NCBI RefSeq assembly: GCF_024139115.2
Contig: NC_085141.1
Coordinates: forward strand, 66,559,675 to 66,623,674
Length of the DNA: 64,000 bases
Direction of reading: 5' to 3'
From: Armigeres subalbatus
Taxonomy: Eukaryota > Arthropoda > Insecta > Diptera > Culicidae
Made by a program: the position numbers and the translations under genes. The notes under the pieces were generated by a model. That model did not search any database. It was not told the DNA's origin and was given only the letters and a program-made list of their open reading frames with translations. Within the stretch, counting starts at the first letter, position 1, and the number at the start of each line of letters is the position of its first letter. Shown here one piece after another: positions 41,389-53,300 of the stretch.

Positions 41389-44300
41389 GTAAGTAATGGT
41401 TCGTTATCCTTCTTCTTCTTCTTCTTCAATGGCTCTACATTCCAACTGGAACTTGGCCTGCTTTTCAACTTACCCAGCGGGAAGAAAAGCTCCTCCCCCA
41501 TTCATCTCCATATCGATGGAAGCATTGTCTCCGATCCTCCCGAAGTAATCAATGCCATTAGAAAATATTTTGCAACGCTATCCACCATAAATCAGAAGAT
41601 CAATTTGTTCAGCAAACATCACCCAGGAGCATTTCTGGATTCCAACGGATCGTCAAAACATTCTTATCATTCAGCTTTTCGTTTGTTCTCTCTAGGAGCA
41701 ATGGAAAATCTTCAGGGCCTGATTAGGTAGATTCTTATTCTTTGGTGGCTCTACATTTCAACTGGAACTTGGCCTGCTTTTTAATTTAGTGTACTATTAG
41801 GTGCTATTAGCATTTCCTCAGTTATTAATTGAAAGCTTTTCTATGTCCACCATTGCATGAGTATGTATCTTATGTGGACACTACAATGGTAATTAGCATT
41901 AGCATTGAGCAATCCGCACAAATTCGTAGGTGGTTCAAACTAAGACTATTGTATGAGAGTAGCATCACTTTCATCAGTTACCACAGATATTGAAGTGGGG
42001 CTAATATCTATCTCTTAGATGGAAGCAATGCACTCTCCAATAGTCGAGATCTGTCCTGACCACGTCCTTGCGAATGCTTAGGAATGGGAAGGATGGTTAG
42101 TTGGGCACCTACTTAAGGGGCCCCATACACGCTCCGACGTGTTGTACAACTTTGACTCCACACCCAGGAAATTTGGTTCGGTCGGAGTAAAGTCGGACCG
42201 TCTGTGGGCAAGTTGTACGACTGTTTGACAGTACAACTTGCCCACAGACGGTCCGACTTTACTCCGACCGAACCAAATTTCCTGGGGGTGGAGTCAAAGG
42301 TGTACAACACGTCGGAGCGTGTATTCCCCTATTCCCGTAACACGGTAGATCACTTTGACGTAGTGTGTTGCGGTGTAAGATCTACCAAACAGAGCCCTAG
42401 CTTAATCCATTTTCCTAGCTAGGGCAATAAGTTGTGGTAATTAAGGAATCATCGTATTTAGTCCCTGCTACCAACAGTAGTCTCAGAAATAAAACATAAT
42501 TAATGTTACCTTGCAGACAGTTGAAAGACTCGAATTCCTCTTGTTTGAGGCTAGACTGTATGCAGCGGAAACAACTTTTCAAGCAATTAGTTAAAAAACC
42601 TCGGTACCCGTCCCTAGGCTGAACTGACTGCTAGAAAAATCGAGTTAGGGGTTTAAATACGTACTAACTCTTCTTGAACTGGTGAACAATGGTAGTGAAC
42701 AATGGAACTGGTCGCAGTGGCACACCCGAACAGGAAAAAAAAATAGGGCCCCTAAGAAAGATGCAGAGAACTCTATGACCTCTCATAGGTGCCACGGGAG
42801 GTTTTAGGAGTGTGTGAGGAGGTTATAACAGTAGGAATCGTTTTGGTAGAACGTGAAACACAGAAAGAACTAAGATAGAAATACAAAGTAGGAAAGGGAC
42901 GAGCCTGGAATTGAACTCATGACCTCCTGCTTATAAGGCAGAAGCGGTAGCCACTAGACCACCGAGCTCGTCATCACAAGTCGAAACCGATGAGCAAATT
43001 TATCAATCCGACGCTCTTCCAGAGCATTTCCGTCATCACAAGTCGAAACCGATGTGCAAATCATTTAAATCGACGCTCTTCCAGAGCGGCTTCGACATCA
43101 GAAATCGAAACCGATGTGCAAATCATTAAATCCGACGCTCTTCCAGAGCGTCTTCGACATTACAAGTCGAAACCAATGAAAAAATGCCGCAAAAATGTCG
43201 CCCACAGGATACTTACAAAACAATTATTTTCAACCAGGAACAACCTGGCAGGATCGCCAAATGTGCGGCCTAGTTCTGCGGAACGAGCTATCACGGGGTG
43301 TGCTGTCTTATCGCGCGTGCGACTCCGTTCGTTGTGATACGAGGAAAGAGGCAAAGTCATGGCCTGCTATTTACTCATGTGGGAACTATTTATTTTTTTT
43401 ATTTATTTATTACTTGTCTTCGAACTAATCGTACAGACAGATACTACTAACTAGTTATACTATAAGAAAATTATTTTGAGCTTTTTAGTGGAATGTCTTC
43501 ACTTGTCATAAGACGAGTTAGTACAATCCCATTGAATTCCACCAATTGTATCTTGACAGATACGTATTTCGACCTCAAATGTAAGACGGCCGTCTTACAT
43601 TTGAGGTCGCAATACGTATCTGTCAAGATACAATTAAGTGGTGGAATTCAATGGGATTGTACTAACTCGTCTTATGACAAGTAGTTATACTACTTTTAAA
43701 CACACACTTGGTCATATTATAATTAAAATAAACATACACTTCATTAAAACGTCGACAATGGTAATCAACCGAAAACATCTTAAGGATCGATATTGCCGTC
43801 TCCGGTTATCCCATCACTGCAGTCATTTGTTTCCTTAAAGATGGCTTATTCAGGAACATCTATTCCAAACGGCTCCATGGGTATGCCAAGGATAATCTCG
43901 GACCCACAATTCGAGACGCTCGGGCTTCCCTCGGACTCTCCCAAGGTTGTAAGTCCCCACCCTCAACTATTGATTTAAATAAGGTCAGCTGGGAGGGCGT
44001 CACACATTCCCAATTCCAACATCTTCACCTAACCCGCTCCGTCTATCTCCTGGTCGTTTCTTGCAGCACTGCAAGTTTGAAAATGCTGCCATCGAAAACT
44101 TCAATGAATTTCTCTTTAGCGTTTCCGGAGAGCAGTACATTGAACGACAACAGGTCCTGCTTCAACACCACCAATGGTTACCTGGATCCCAACTGTACGA
44201 CTGATTGCCGGGTTGCTGGATCAACACTAAAATCGTTCACATATGTTTGTCTATGTCAGTGGTTCTCAACCTGGGGGTACCTTCGCTGGTCCTAGGGGGT

Positions 44301-47300
44301 ACCTCGGACAAAAATGCGTAATGGCGGACGTATTACAATTCCAATCGAAACTTATTAACAAAGTTTTGACAATTGTGTATGTTTCATTTCTAAATTTTGT
44401 ATTTTTTATACTAAGGCCGGAGTGGTCTGTGTAGTGCATAAAAGTGTTCCATTCAGCTCAATCCATGGCTGCATGTCACCAACCACGAAGTCTGCGGAGG
44501 TTCCGCAAATCGTCTGTCACCTGATCGATCCATATTGCTCGCTGCGCACCTTGGCTTCTTGTTCCCGTAGGATCATTATCAAGAACTATTTTCACCAGAT
44601 TACTACCCGTCATTATGGCAACGTGCGCGGTCTACCGCAGTCTTCCGATATTCGCGGGGTGAACGATGGATGGTTCTTCCAACAGCTGGTGCAACTCGTG
44701 GTTCATTCGCCTTCTCCACCATCTGCACCCCAGCTAATGAGCGTTTTTTAGATAGTCATTTTGGTAGGACAGCGAAGTCTATACGATCGGAGCGCTTTGC
44801 TTCTCGGAAGGATTCACCCAGATAGCCTTTCAAGATGTTCAGAAGCCTTCTTTCGAGAGGCTTTGAAGCATCCTTTCAAGATGCTGGAAAATCTCCTTTC
44901 AAGAGGCCTGCAAGCCTCCTTTCAAGAGGCTCGGAAGTCTCGCTTTGAGATACCCGGAATCCTCTTTTCAATAGGCTCGGAAGGCTTTCAAGAAGATCAG
45001 AAGCCTTCTTTCAAATAGCTCGGAAGACTTTTTTCAAGAGGCTTGAAAGGTTCTTTTCGAAAGGCTTGAATAACTACCTACAAGATGCCGGAAGCCTTGT
45101 TTTAAGATGCCCGGAAGTCTACTTTCAAGAGGCTCGGAAGTCGTCTTTTAAAAGAGTCGGAAGACTTTTTTTCAAAAAGCTGGGAAGCTACTTTCAAGAG
45201 GCTCGGAAGCCTCCTTTCGAGAGGTCTGGAAGCCTCGCTTTGAGAGACACGGAATCCTCAAAAGGCTCAAAAGCCTCCTTTCAAGAATGTCGGAACCCTT
45301 CTTTCAAAAAGCTCCTTTCAAGAAACTCGTAAAGTTCTTTTCAAAAGACTTTGAAAACTCCTTTTAAGAGGCTCGGAAGCCTCTTTATAATAGGCTCACA
45401 AGCTTCTGTCTAGTAGGCTCGGAAGCCTCCTTTCAAGAGGCCTGAATGCCATCTTCCAAGAAGCCCGGAAGCCTGCTTTCAAGAGGCTAAGAAACTTCTT
45501 TTCCACACGCAGGGAAGCCTCTTTTCAAGAGGCCGGAAGCCTTGTTTTAAGACGCTCGGAAGCCATCTTTTAAAAGGGTCGGAAGCCTTCTTTCAAAAAG
45601 TTCGGATGCCTCCTTGCGAGAGGCTCGGGAAGCTCCTTTCAAAAGGCTTGTAAGCCTCCTTTTAACAAGCTCGGAAACCTCCTTTTAACAGGCTCGGAAG
45701 CCTATTTTCGATATGATCGCCTATTTTCAAGAGACACGGAAGCTTATTTTCAATAGGCTCGAAAGCCTATTTTCAAGTGGCTTGAAAGCCTCCTTTCAAG
45801 AGGCTCGTCTTCCAAGAAGCCCGGAAGCCTGCTTTCAAGAGGTTGGGAAGCTTCTTTTCAACAGACTACTTTTCAAGAGGCCGGAAGCTTTGTTTTAAGG
45901 CGCCCGGAAGTCTACTTTCAAGAGGCTTGGAAGCCGCCTTTCAAAAGGGTAGGAAGCCTTCTTTCAAAAGCTCGGAAGCCTCCTTTCGAGAGGCTTGTAA
46001 GCCTCCTTTTAACAGACTCAGAAGCCTATTTTCAAGAGGCGCGCAAGCCTATTTTCAAAAGGCTCGCAAGCCTATTTCAAAGAGGCTCGGAAGCTTATTT
46101 TCAAGATGCTCGAAAGCCTAATTTCAAGTGGCTCGGAAGCCTATTTTCAAGAGGCTCAGAAGCCTCTCTCCATTAGGCTTGGAAACATACTTCCAAGAGG
46201 CTCAGAAGCGTCCTTTCGAGATGCAAAGGAAGCCTCTTTTTAAGTGGCTTCAAAGCCGCCATGCAAGAGGTTCTAAAGCTATGCAGGAGGCTCAGAAGCC
46301 TTTCATCAAGGTGCGAAAGCCTACTTTTAAGAGGTTCAAAGGCTTGGAATTGTCCTTTCAAGAGACCTGGAAGCCTACTTTCAGGAGGGGGTACATCAAT
46401 TAATGCGTTAGTTTGAAGGGGTACCTCTCAAGAAAAAGGTTGAGAACCGCTGGTCTATGTTACTTTCTCCGACCAGTTTTCAACTTCCAAACAAAATTTA
46501 TTTAAATATCTAATGTCGTTTTCGTTTTTGTGGTGTAGCAACACCGTTTAGTGCAGCATTTTGCACGACAAAAACGAACGTTTTGAGTGCAGTTGGGTTT
46601 GTTTGTTATGGATACCTGTTGGATACCACAAAAAAAAACAATAACAACAGGAGAAACTTGACAACAAACTACACTACACGGCACACTCTGATTTTTTCTG
46701 GTGCTACACTGCTTGTTTCAGTGCAAGAAAAATGATACACTGGTGTAGCACGAAAATCAAAAACGAACATTTTCGGTGCAAAAGTGTAGCTACACCGCAA
46801 AAACGAAAACGACATAAGTGTTAGTTATAAGTTTTATCAATGTTAGTCTTAATTTTCATTCTTTAAATATACTTTGCCTATGGAAGGTCCCACGGTTGGA
46901 CCTGAGGGTGGTTATTTTGAACCTCCTCCCCCTTCCAAGTGCCCCTGGCCTTGGTCCATGCGACGAGTGAAGAACTGATTCAAATATCAAAATTTACATT
47001 AATAAAGAAATAAAAAAATAATGCTTGACTACGCTGACGACATCGCCGGAGATACTCCCACCAGAACGTGTCCAAGCACCTCAAGTTGAACGATCTACTC
47101 ATTCCCAACCGGAAACTTATTAAGGTCCTTGGGGTCTCTATTGAACGACGACTGATCTTCCTCCCTCATTTTAGAGCGGTAAAAACCGGCTGCAGGTCCA
47201 AGATCAATCAGATCAAAACTCTTTCAAAATTTAAATTTAAAGAAAAGGAATAATTTATTTATTCTTATAGCCAGGAGGCACTAAAAAACTCAAATCAATC

Positions 47301-50300
47301 CACCTAGCAGTGATCATGCCTTTCTCGTCCATTAGGGAGGATATTAAAAACAATCAGATAAGAAAAGATTAAAATTGCACTTTAGGTAAATAGATTTCAT
47401 TTTTTCCATTGATTTACGTTTATTGCATTTAAAAAACCTGATTAATCACCCTAGTGGTAATGGTGCCTTTTTCGTTCATTACATATAAGAAATAATATTT
47501 TGGCCATAAATGTTGATCCCATAGTCCGATTTGACCAATTTTCAACAGAAAGCAATAGGATAGGATTCCCCGTCGAATGCAACTTGTTGCTTTGCTACTT
47601 AGTTCCAAAAAGTATGAGTACAATAATTAGACAGGCCCAATAAATTAAAATATAAATTAAACTAATTATTTCCGTTAAATTCTTGGCTGTGCATATGCAC
47701 AGCATATGTTTCGAAATGGACAAATTGATATGAAATTTTGCGAAAAAGAATCCACGTGTCTTGGAGGGACTCGAACCCTCAACCTCCTACTCTCTAGATA
47801 GGCGTGATAACCCCTACACAACAAGACCACTTAAAGGTCCGTTTGCGGAAAAGCCATCAGAATCCGAGTACCAACCTCCACCGCGGTTAGCTCTCTTTTT
47901 TGCAAATTGAATATCTTTCGGATGCTTGATTTGTCCAATCTCCACATTTGCTTTACTATTGTATATCCACAGCCAAGCGAGTGCACATTGTTTATTAAAC
48001 GAGAGGATCGCACTCCATGCCCCCAGCAACAGGTTGGGCGGCACGGAATAGAATGCGAATTCAATCGCACTCTGCTGTGCCAAAGGCTTGCTTGGCTAAA
48101 GCATTTGATGAGTTTGATTGCCTTTACGTAAGCGGTCGCGTGTACTCAGACGACTAATGACGGTGAAAGACCGACACTTGATTACAATTAATTGCATATT
48201 ATTCGGCAACTCGGCCGTACGAAAACCATTTTTTTGTTAAATTCTTGGCTGTGCATATGCACAGCATATGTTTCGAAATGGACAAATTGATATGAAATTT
48301 TGCGAAAAAGAATCCACGTGTCTTGGAGGGACTCGAACCCTCAACCTCCTACTCTCTAGATAGGCGTGATAACCCCTACACAACAAGACCACTTAAAGGT
48401 CCGTTTGCGGAAAAGCCATCAGAATCCGAGTACCAACCTCCACCGCGGTTAGCTCTCTTTTTTGCAAATTGAATATCTTTCGGATGCTTGATTTGTCCAA
48501 TCTCCACATTTGCTTTACTATTGTATATCCACAGCCAAGCATTTAACAAAAAAAGAATTTAACAAAAAAATGGTTTTCGTACGGCCGAGTTGCCGAATAA
48601 TATGCAATTAATTGTAATCAAGTGTCGGTCTTTCACCGTCATTAGTCGTCTGAGTACACGCGACCGCTTACGTAAAAGGCAATCAAACTCATCAAATGCT
48701 TTAGCCAAGCAAGCCTTTGGCATAGCAGAGTGCGATTGAATTCGCATTCTATACCGTCCCGCCCAGCCAGTTGCTGGGGGGCATGGAGTGCGATCCTCTC
48801 GTTTAATAAACAATGTGCACTCGCTTGGCTGTGGATATACAATAGTAAAGCAAATGTGGAGATTGGACAAATCAAGCATCCGAAAGATATTCAATTTGCA
48901 AAAAAAGGAAGCTAACCGCGGTGGAGGTTGGTACTGGATTCTGATGGCTTTTTCGCAAACGGACCTTTAAGTGGTCTTGTTGTGTAGGGGTTATCACGCC
49001 TATCTAGAGAGTAGGAGATTGAGGGTCTGAGTCCCTCCAAGACACGTGGATTCTTTTTCGCAAAATTTCATATCAATTTGTCCATTTCGAAACATATGCT
49101 GTGCATATGCACAGCCAAGAATTTAACAAAAAAATGGTTTTCGTACGGCCGAGTTGCCGAATAATATGCAATTAATTGTAATCAAGTGTCGGTCTTTCAC
49201 CGTCATTAGTCGTCTGAGCACACGCGACCGCTTACGTAAAAGGCAATCAAACTCATCAAATGCTTTAGCCAAGCAAGCCTTTGGCACAGCAGAGTGCGAT
49301 TGAATTCGCATTCTATACCGTCCCGCCCAGCCAGTTGCTGGGGGGCATGGAGTGCGATCCTCTCGTTTAATAAACAATGTGCACTCGCTTGGCTGTGGAT
49401 ATACAATAGTAAAGCAAATGTGGAGATTGGACAAATCAAGCATCCGAAAGATATTCAATTTGCAAAAAAGAGAGCTAACCGCGGTGGAGGTTGGTACTCG
49501 GATTCTGATGGCTGTTCCGCAAACGGTCCTTTAAGTGGTCTTGTTGTGTAGGGGTTATCACGCCTATCTAGAGAGTAGGAGGTTGAGGGTTCGAGTCCCT
49601 CCAAGACACGTGGATTCTTTTTCGCAAAATTTCATATCAATTTGTCCATTTCGAAACATATGCTGTGCATATGCACAGCCAAGAATTTAACAAAAAAATG
49701 GTTTTCGTACGGCCGAGTTGCCGAATAATATGCAATTAATTGTAATCAAGTGTCGGTCTTTCACCGTCATTAGTCGTCTGAGTACACGCGACCGCTTACG
49801 TAAAAGGCAATCAAACTCATCAAATGCTTTAGCCAAGCAAGCCTTTGGCACAGCAGAGTGCGATTGAATTCGCATTCTATACCGTCCCGCCCAGCCAGTT
49901 GCTGGGGGGCATGGAGTGCGATCCTCTCGTTTAATAAACAATGTGCACTCGCTTGGCTGTGGATATACAATAGTAAAGCAAATGTGGAGATTGGACAAAT
50001 CAAGCATCCGAAAGATATTCAATTTGCAAAAAAGAGAGCTAACCGCGGTGGAGGTTGGTACTCGGATTCTGATGGCTTTTCCGCAAACGGACCTTTAAGT
50101 GGTCTTGTTGTGTAGGGGTTATCACGCCTATCTAGAGAGTAGGAGGTTGAGGGTTCGAGTCCCTCCAAGACACGTGGATTCTTTTTCGCAAAATTTCATA
50201 TCAATTTGTCCATTTCGAAACATATGCTGTGCATATGCACAGCCAAGAATTTAACAAAAAAATGGTTTTCGTACGGCCGAGTTGCCGAATAATATGCAAT

Positions 50301-53300
50301 TAATTGTTATTATTTCCATCAATTATGTCTAAATAATCATAAAAACTGGTTAAAAATTCCATTATAAATAAGTATCGGAAATTGCCTCGACTTCCCTGGG
50401 CATAAAACTATCATCTCATAACACACGAATGCAAAAGTGTTAACTTGAATAAGATATGTCCCAGTGCATTCATATTTTTCACTATAACCGCATATGAAAT
50501 GTACCTATTAATCAATAAACCTTAAATCTAATGTACCTCTGTTTTATTACAGACCCGAATATGAGTCTATTCTCAAATTCTATGGTTACGATTTAGAGAA
50601 TATTCCTGAAATGAAAATGCAGACCACGACGACGACACTTGGTCCAACTTCACCCGATTACATGGAAAGTACAACACCCCTCACCGATTACGAAATGACC
50701 TCCAGTGAAGAGGAACAGTCAACGACGGAAGCGATCGCAACTACTTTCGATTTGAGCATGGGTTCGGCGGAGCCAGGTGATGAAGGAACTACCACTACTG
50801 AATCAGAACAAACATCCGAAGAGAGCGACACAACAACAGATTCCATCGTGACGGAGACTACAACTATCTCGGATATAGCAACGCCTGCGGAAGACACATC
50901 GGAAACTCCTACCGATGATGAACAAACCGAAGAGCCGACCGAGGAATCCGCCGCCGAAGGCACTGAAAAACGTCGTCGTAATCTCCGTAAGCGTGGTCAA
51001 AAGCAAAGCCAAGTGCAGAGACGACAATCTAACTCGAATTACCGCAGAAGAATGGTACGTTCTCGGCGTAGTCCCGAAGAATTTGACCTGGTAGGCCACC
51101 AACGTTTTCTACAAAACTTCCTACTACAAGATGTAACAACTACGTCGCCATTTGCAGCGTTTCCCTCATTCTCCGAAAGAGCTAGTCAATCTCAACAGGA
51201 TCGTCAATTGGATGATACTATTGAGCATAACTTTTACCTAAGTGAAACGGAAACAATTAAGGTACCGTACAAGATCTACAATACAATTTTGAAGTACGCC
51301 TATATCGATCGGCTACAGTCAACAGTGCTGGAGTTGGAACTAGACTCCGACGACTACAAATTGATCATCATTTTGCCCGACTACGAATTTGGACTAGGAA
51401 ATCTGATGAAACTACTGCAAAGCGGAGAGAATGTTCCTAACTTGAGAGACATCGTGAAGCAGATGGCACCTTCGTGGGTTAAAACTATCGTACCAAAGTT
51501 CACATTGAAAGGAAATATCATTCTAACAAGCGATCTGCAGAACGTGAGTGGAATTATATTATATAATGATGAATCTATTAATCTATTAATCTTTGCTAGA
51601 TGGGTATAAACGACATTTTCGAACCAACGCGTGCCGACTTCACACCCATGACGGAAGACCCACTGATCTACGCCAAACACATCGAGCAGTCAATCAATAT
51701 CAACATCCGGACGCAATCGCTGCAGCAACTCAAAAGTAATTATTGTAATTTGTTGATGCTTAATGTCTTTGGGAAGTTGTTAAGGGGGTGTGTCTACTTT
51801 GCGCGTTCATTGAATACCGATGATGTTTCAAGTATGTACGTACAGTGCCGGACAAAACTATAAGGCCAGAGACCGTTTTTTATATAAAACGACCAACTTT
51901 GGAGGGCTGTATCTCGGCTTGTAGTTGGACAATCGAGCTGAAATTTTGGCTACACGGGAAAATTTACTGGAATACACATTTTTCGGACCACGGAGTTCGA
52001 ACTTACAAACCTCTGAAAGGACAAAAATAGGACAAAGTGGTGGTCCTATTTTAGAATTTGTAGATCAGCTCGCAACAAGGCAAGTAGGCAGCAAAAAAAG
52101 AGAATTGTCCAAAATTTGTTTCAACAGAAACTCCCAAGGTTTCGAAAACTTTTTTCCCTGCAGGATTACCACCGCTTGTCGGAATTTTACTTCCGCAAAC
52201 GGGTCCAACGTAAAACGAAGGCACGGGTCCAAGCACAGATCGCAACGGGATCAGTAGGTACTGTCGTGACCGGACACAAATCTATCACAGGTACAAATAG
52301 CGCTGAGAAGCACTGTTGAAATTAAAATAGCTTGGGGTAGTATTAAAAACTTCACTTGTCATAAGACGAGTTTATACAATCCCATTGAATTACACCACTT
52401 AATTGTATCTTGACAGATACGTATTTCGACCTCAACAGTAAGGCCGTCTTCAGTGTCTTGTACTTGACTCGACTTAGTCAAGTACAAGACACTGAGTCGA
52501 GTCAAGTACAAGACACTGAAGACGGCCTTACTGTTGAGGTCGAAATACGTATCTGTCAAGATACAATTAAGTGGTGGAATTCAATGGGATTGTATAAACT
52601 CGTCTTATGACAAGTGAAGACATTCCACTAAAAAGCTCAAAATAATTTTCTTATTAAAAACTTCCTTCCGCAAAGAGAGAAAAGAACCACACAGCACTAA
52701 AGCACGGTGCGGTCATTACACGGGTTTTAATTTACGCATGAATGGGACCTTCCTTAGCCGTGCGGTAAGATGCGCGGCTACAAAGCAAGACCATGCAAAA
52801 GGTGGCTGGCTTCGATTCCCGATCAGGTCTAGGAAATTTTCGACTTCCCTGGTCATAAAAGTAACATCGTGTTAGCCTCATGATATACTTCCGCTAACCG
52901 CAAATCGAGCACATCTGTATATGGACGTATAATACATGTATGCAAAAATGGTAACTCGGCTTAGAAACCTCGCAGTTAACAACTGTGGAAGCGCTTTATG
53001 AACCCAAATCTGCGAGGCGGTAATGCTCCAATGGGAGATGTAATGCCAATAAGAAGAAGAAGGATGGAGTTGAATGACAACAATGCATCTGTGGGGATAG
53101 TTTCATGTGAATCATGTTCATTTTAGGGGACAATGGGGCAAGACATCCAACGTTGTATGACTTAAGTGAGGATTATAATCACATTATTATTACGAGGAAT
53201 GGTTAACAATTCTGTAAAAGGGCTATAATACTAAAAACAACCTCACTTGTTCTTGAAATATTGATTTTAAGATGGATTAGCTGAAATTCGAATTTTCTTA

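Larger units (their letters stand above)
41885..42972 (-). mobile_element. tRNA-derived SINE, copy 2, split by an insertion
   Basis: 41885-42116 and 42753-42972 match the copy at 14640-15478 with few differences. The join CTACTTAAG|AAAGATGC in the uninterrupted copy is broken here by 42117-42752. Its tRNA-like end is at 42898-42972. Confidence 0.7.
44257..46452. mobile_element. hAT-like element, 2.2 kb, filled with short tandem repeats
   Basis: Ends CAGTGGTTCTCAACC and (reverse complement at the right) CAGCGGTTCTCAACC are inverted. It is flanked by the exact 8-bp duplication GTCTATGT (44249-44256 and 46453-46460), as expected for hAT. There is no transposase; the interior is a LINE fragment (44412-44745) and a long array of AGGCTCGGAAGCCT-type units. 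A non-autonomous element. Confidence 0.85.
47674..50308. repeat. Palindromic array of 564-bp units carrying tRNA-like genes
   Basis: Two units read on minus (47674-48228 complete, 48229-48540 partial) meet three complete units on plus. The plus-strand word TGGTTTTCGTACGGCC starts at 48571, 49135, 49699 and 50263, exactly 564 bp apart each time, so the array is young. The last plus unit is cut after about 46 bp. Each unit has a 73-nt tRNA-like gene and an 18-bp palindrome GCTGTGCATATGCACAGC. The 9-mer ATTATTTCC occurs at 47665-47673 and 50309-50317, a candidate target duplication. The 111-codon frames repeated on both strands are an effect of the repeat. Confidence 0.9.

Noticed and set aside
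44761..46403. Series of 60-92-codon frames
   Set aside because: All are produced by the 26-bp tandem unit.
49537..49609. Genuine translation tRNA (Ser-AGA)
   Set aside because: The variable arm is too short for tRNA-Ser, one acceptor pair is broken and it is part of a young repeat; called tRNA-like instead.
48559..50115. Repeated 111- and 85-codon frames on both strands
   Set aside because: They repeat with the 564-bp unit and are mirrored in the inverted units; no codon-level conservation is visible separate from the DNA repeat.
47674..50308. CRISPR-like array
   Set aside because: Units are 564 bp without short repeats and unique spacers, and the DNA is eukaryotic.
52116..52319. Extra serpin exon in intron 3 after CTGCAG near 52160
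   Set aside because: An acceptor-like CTGCAG exists, but no serpin-like residues follow in any frame, while exon 3 joins exon 4 in perfect phase.
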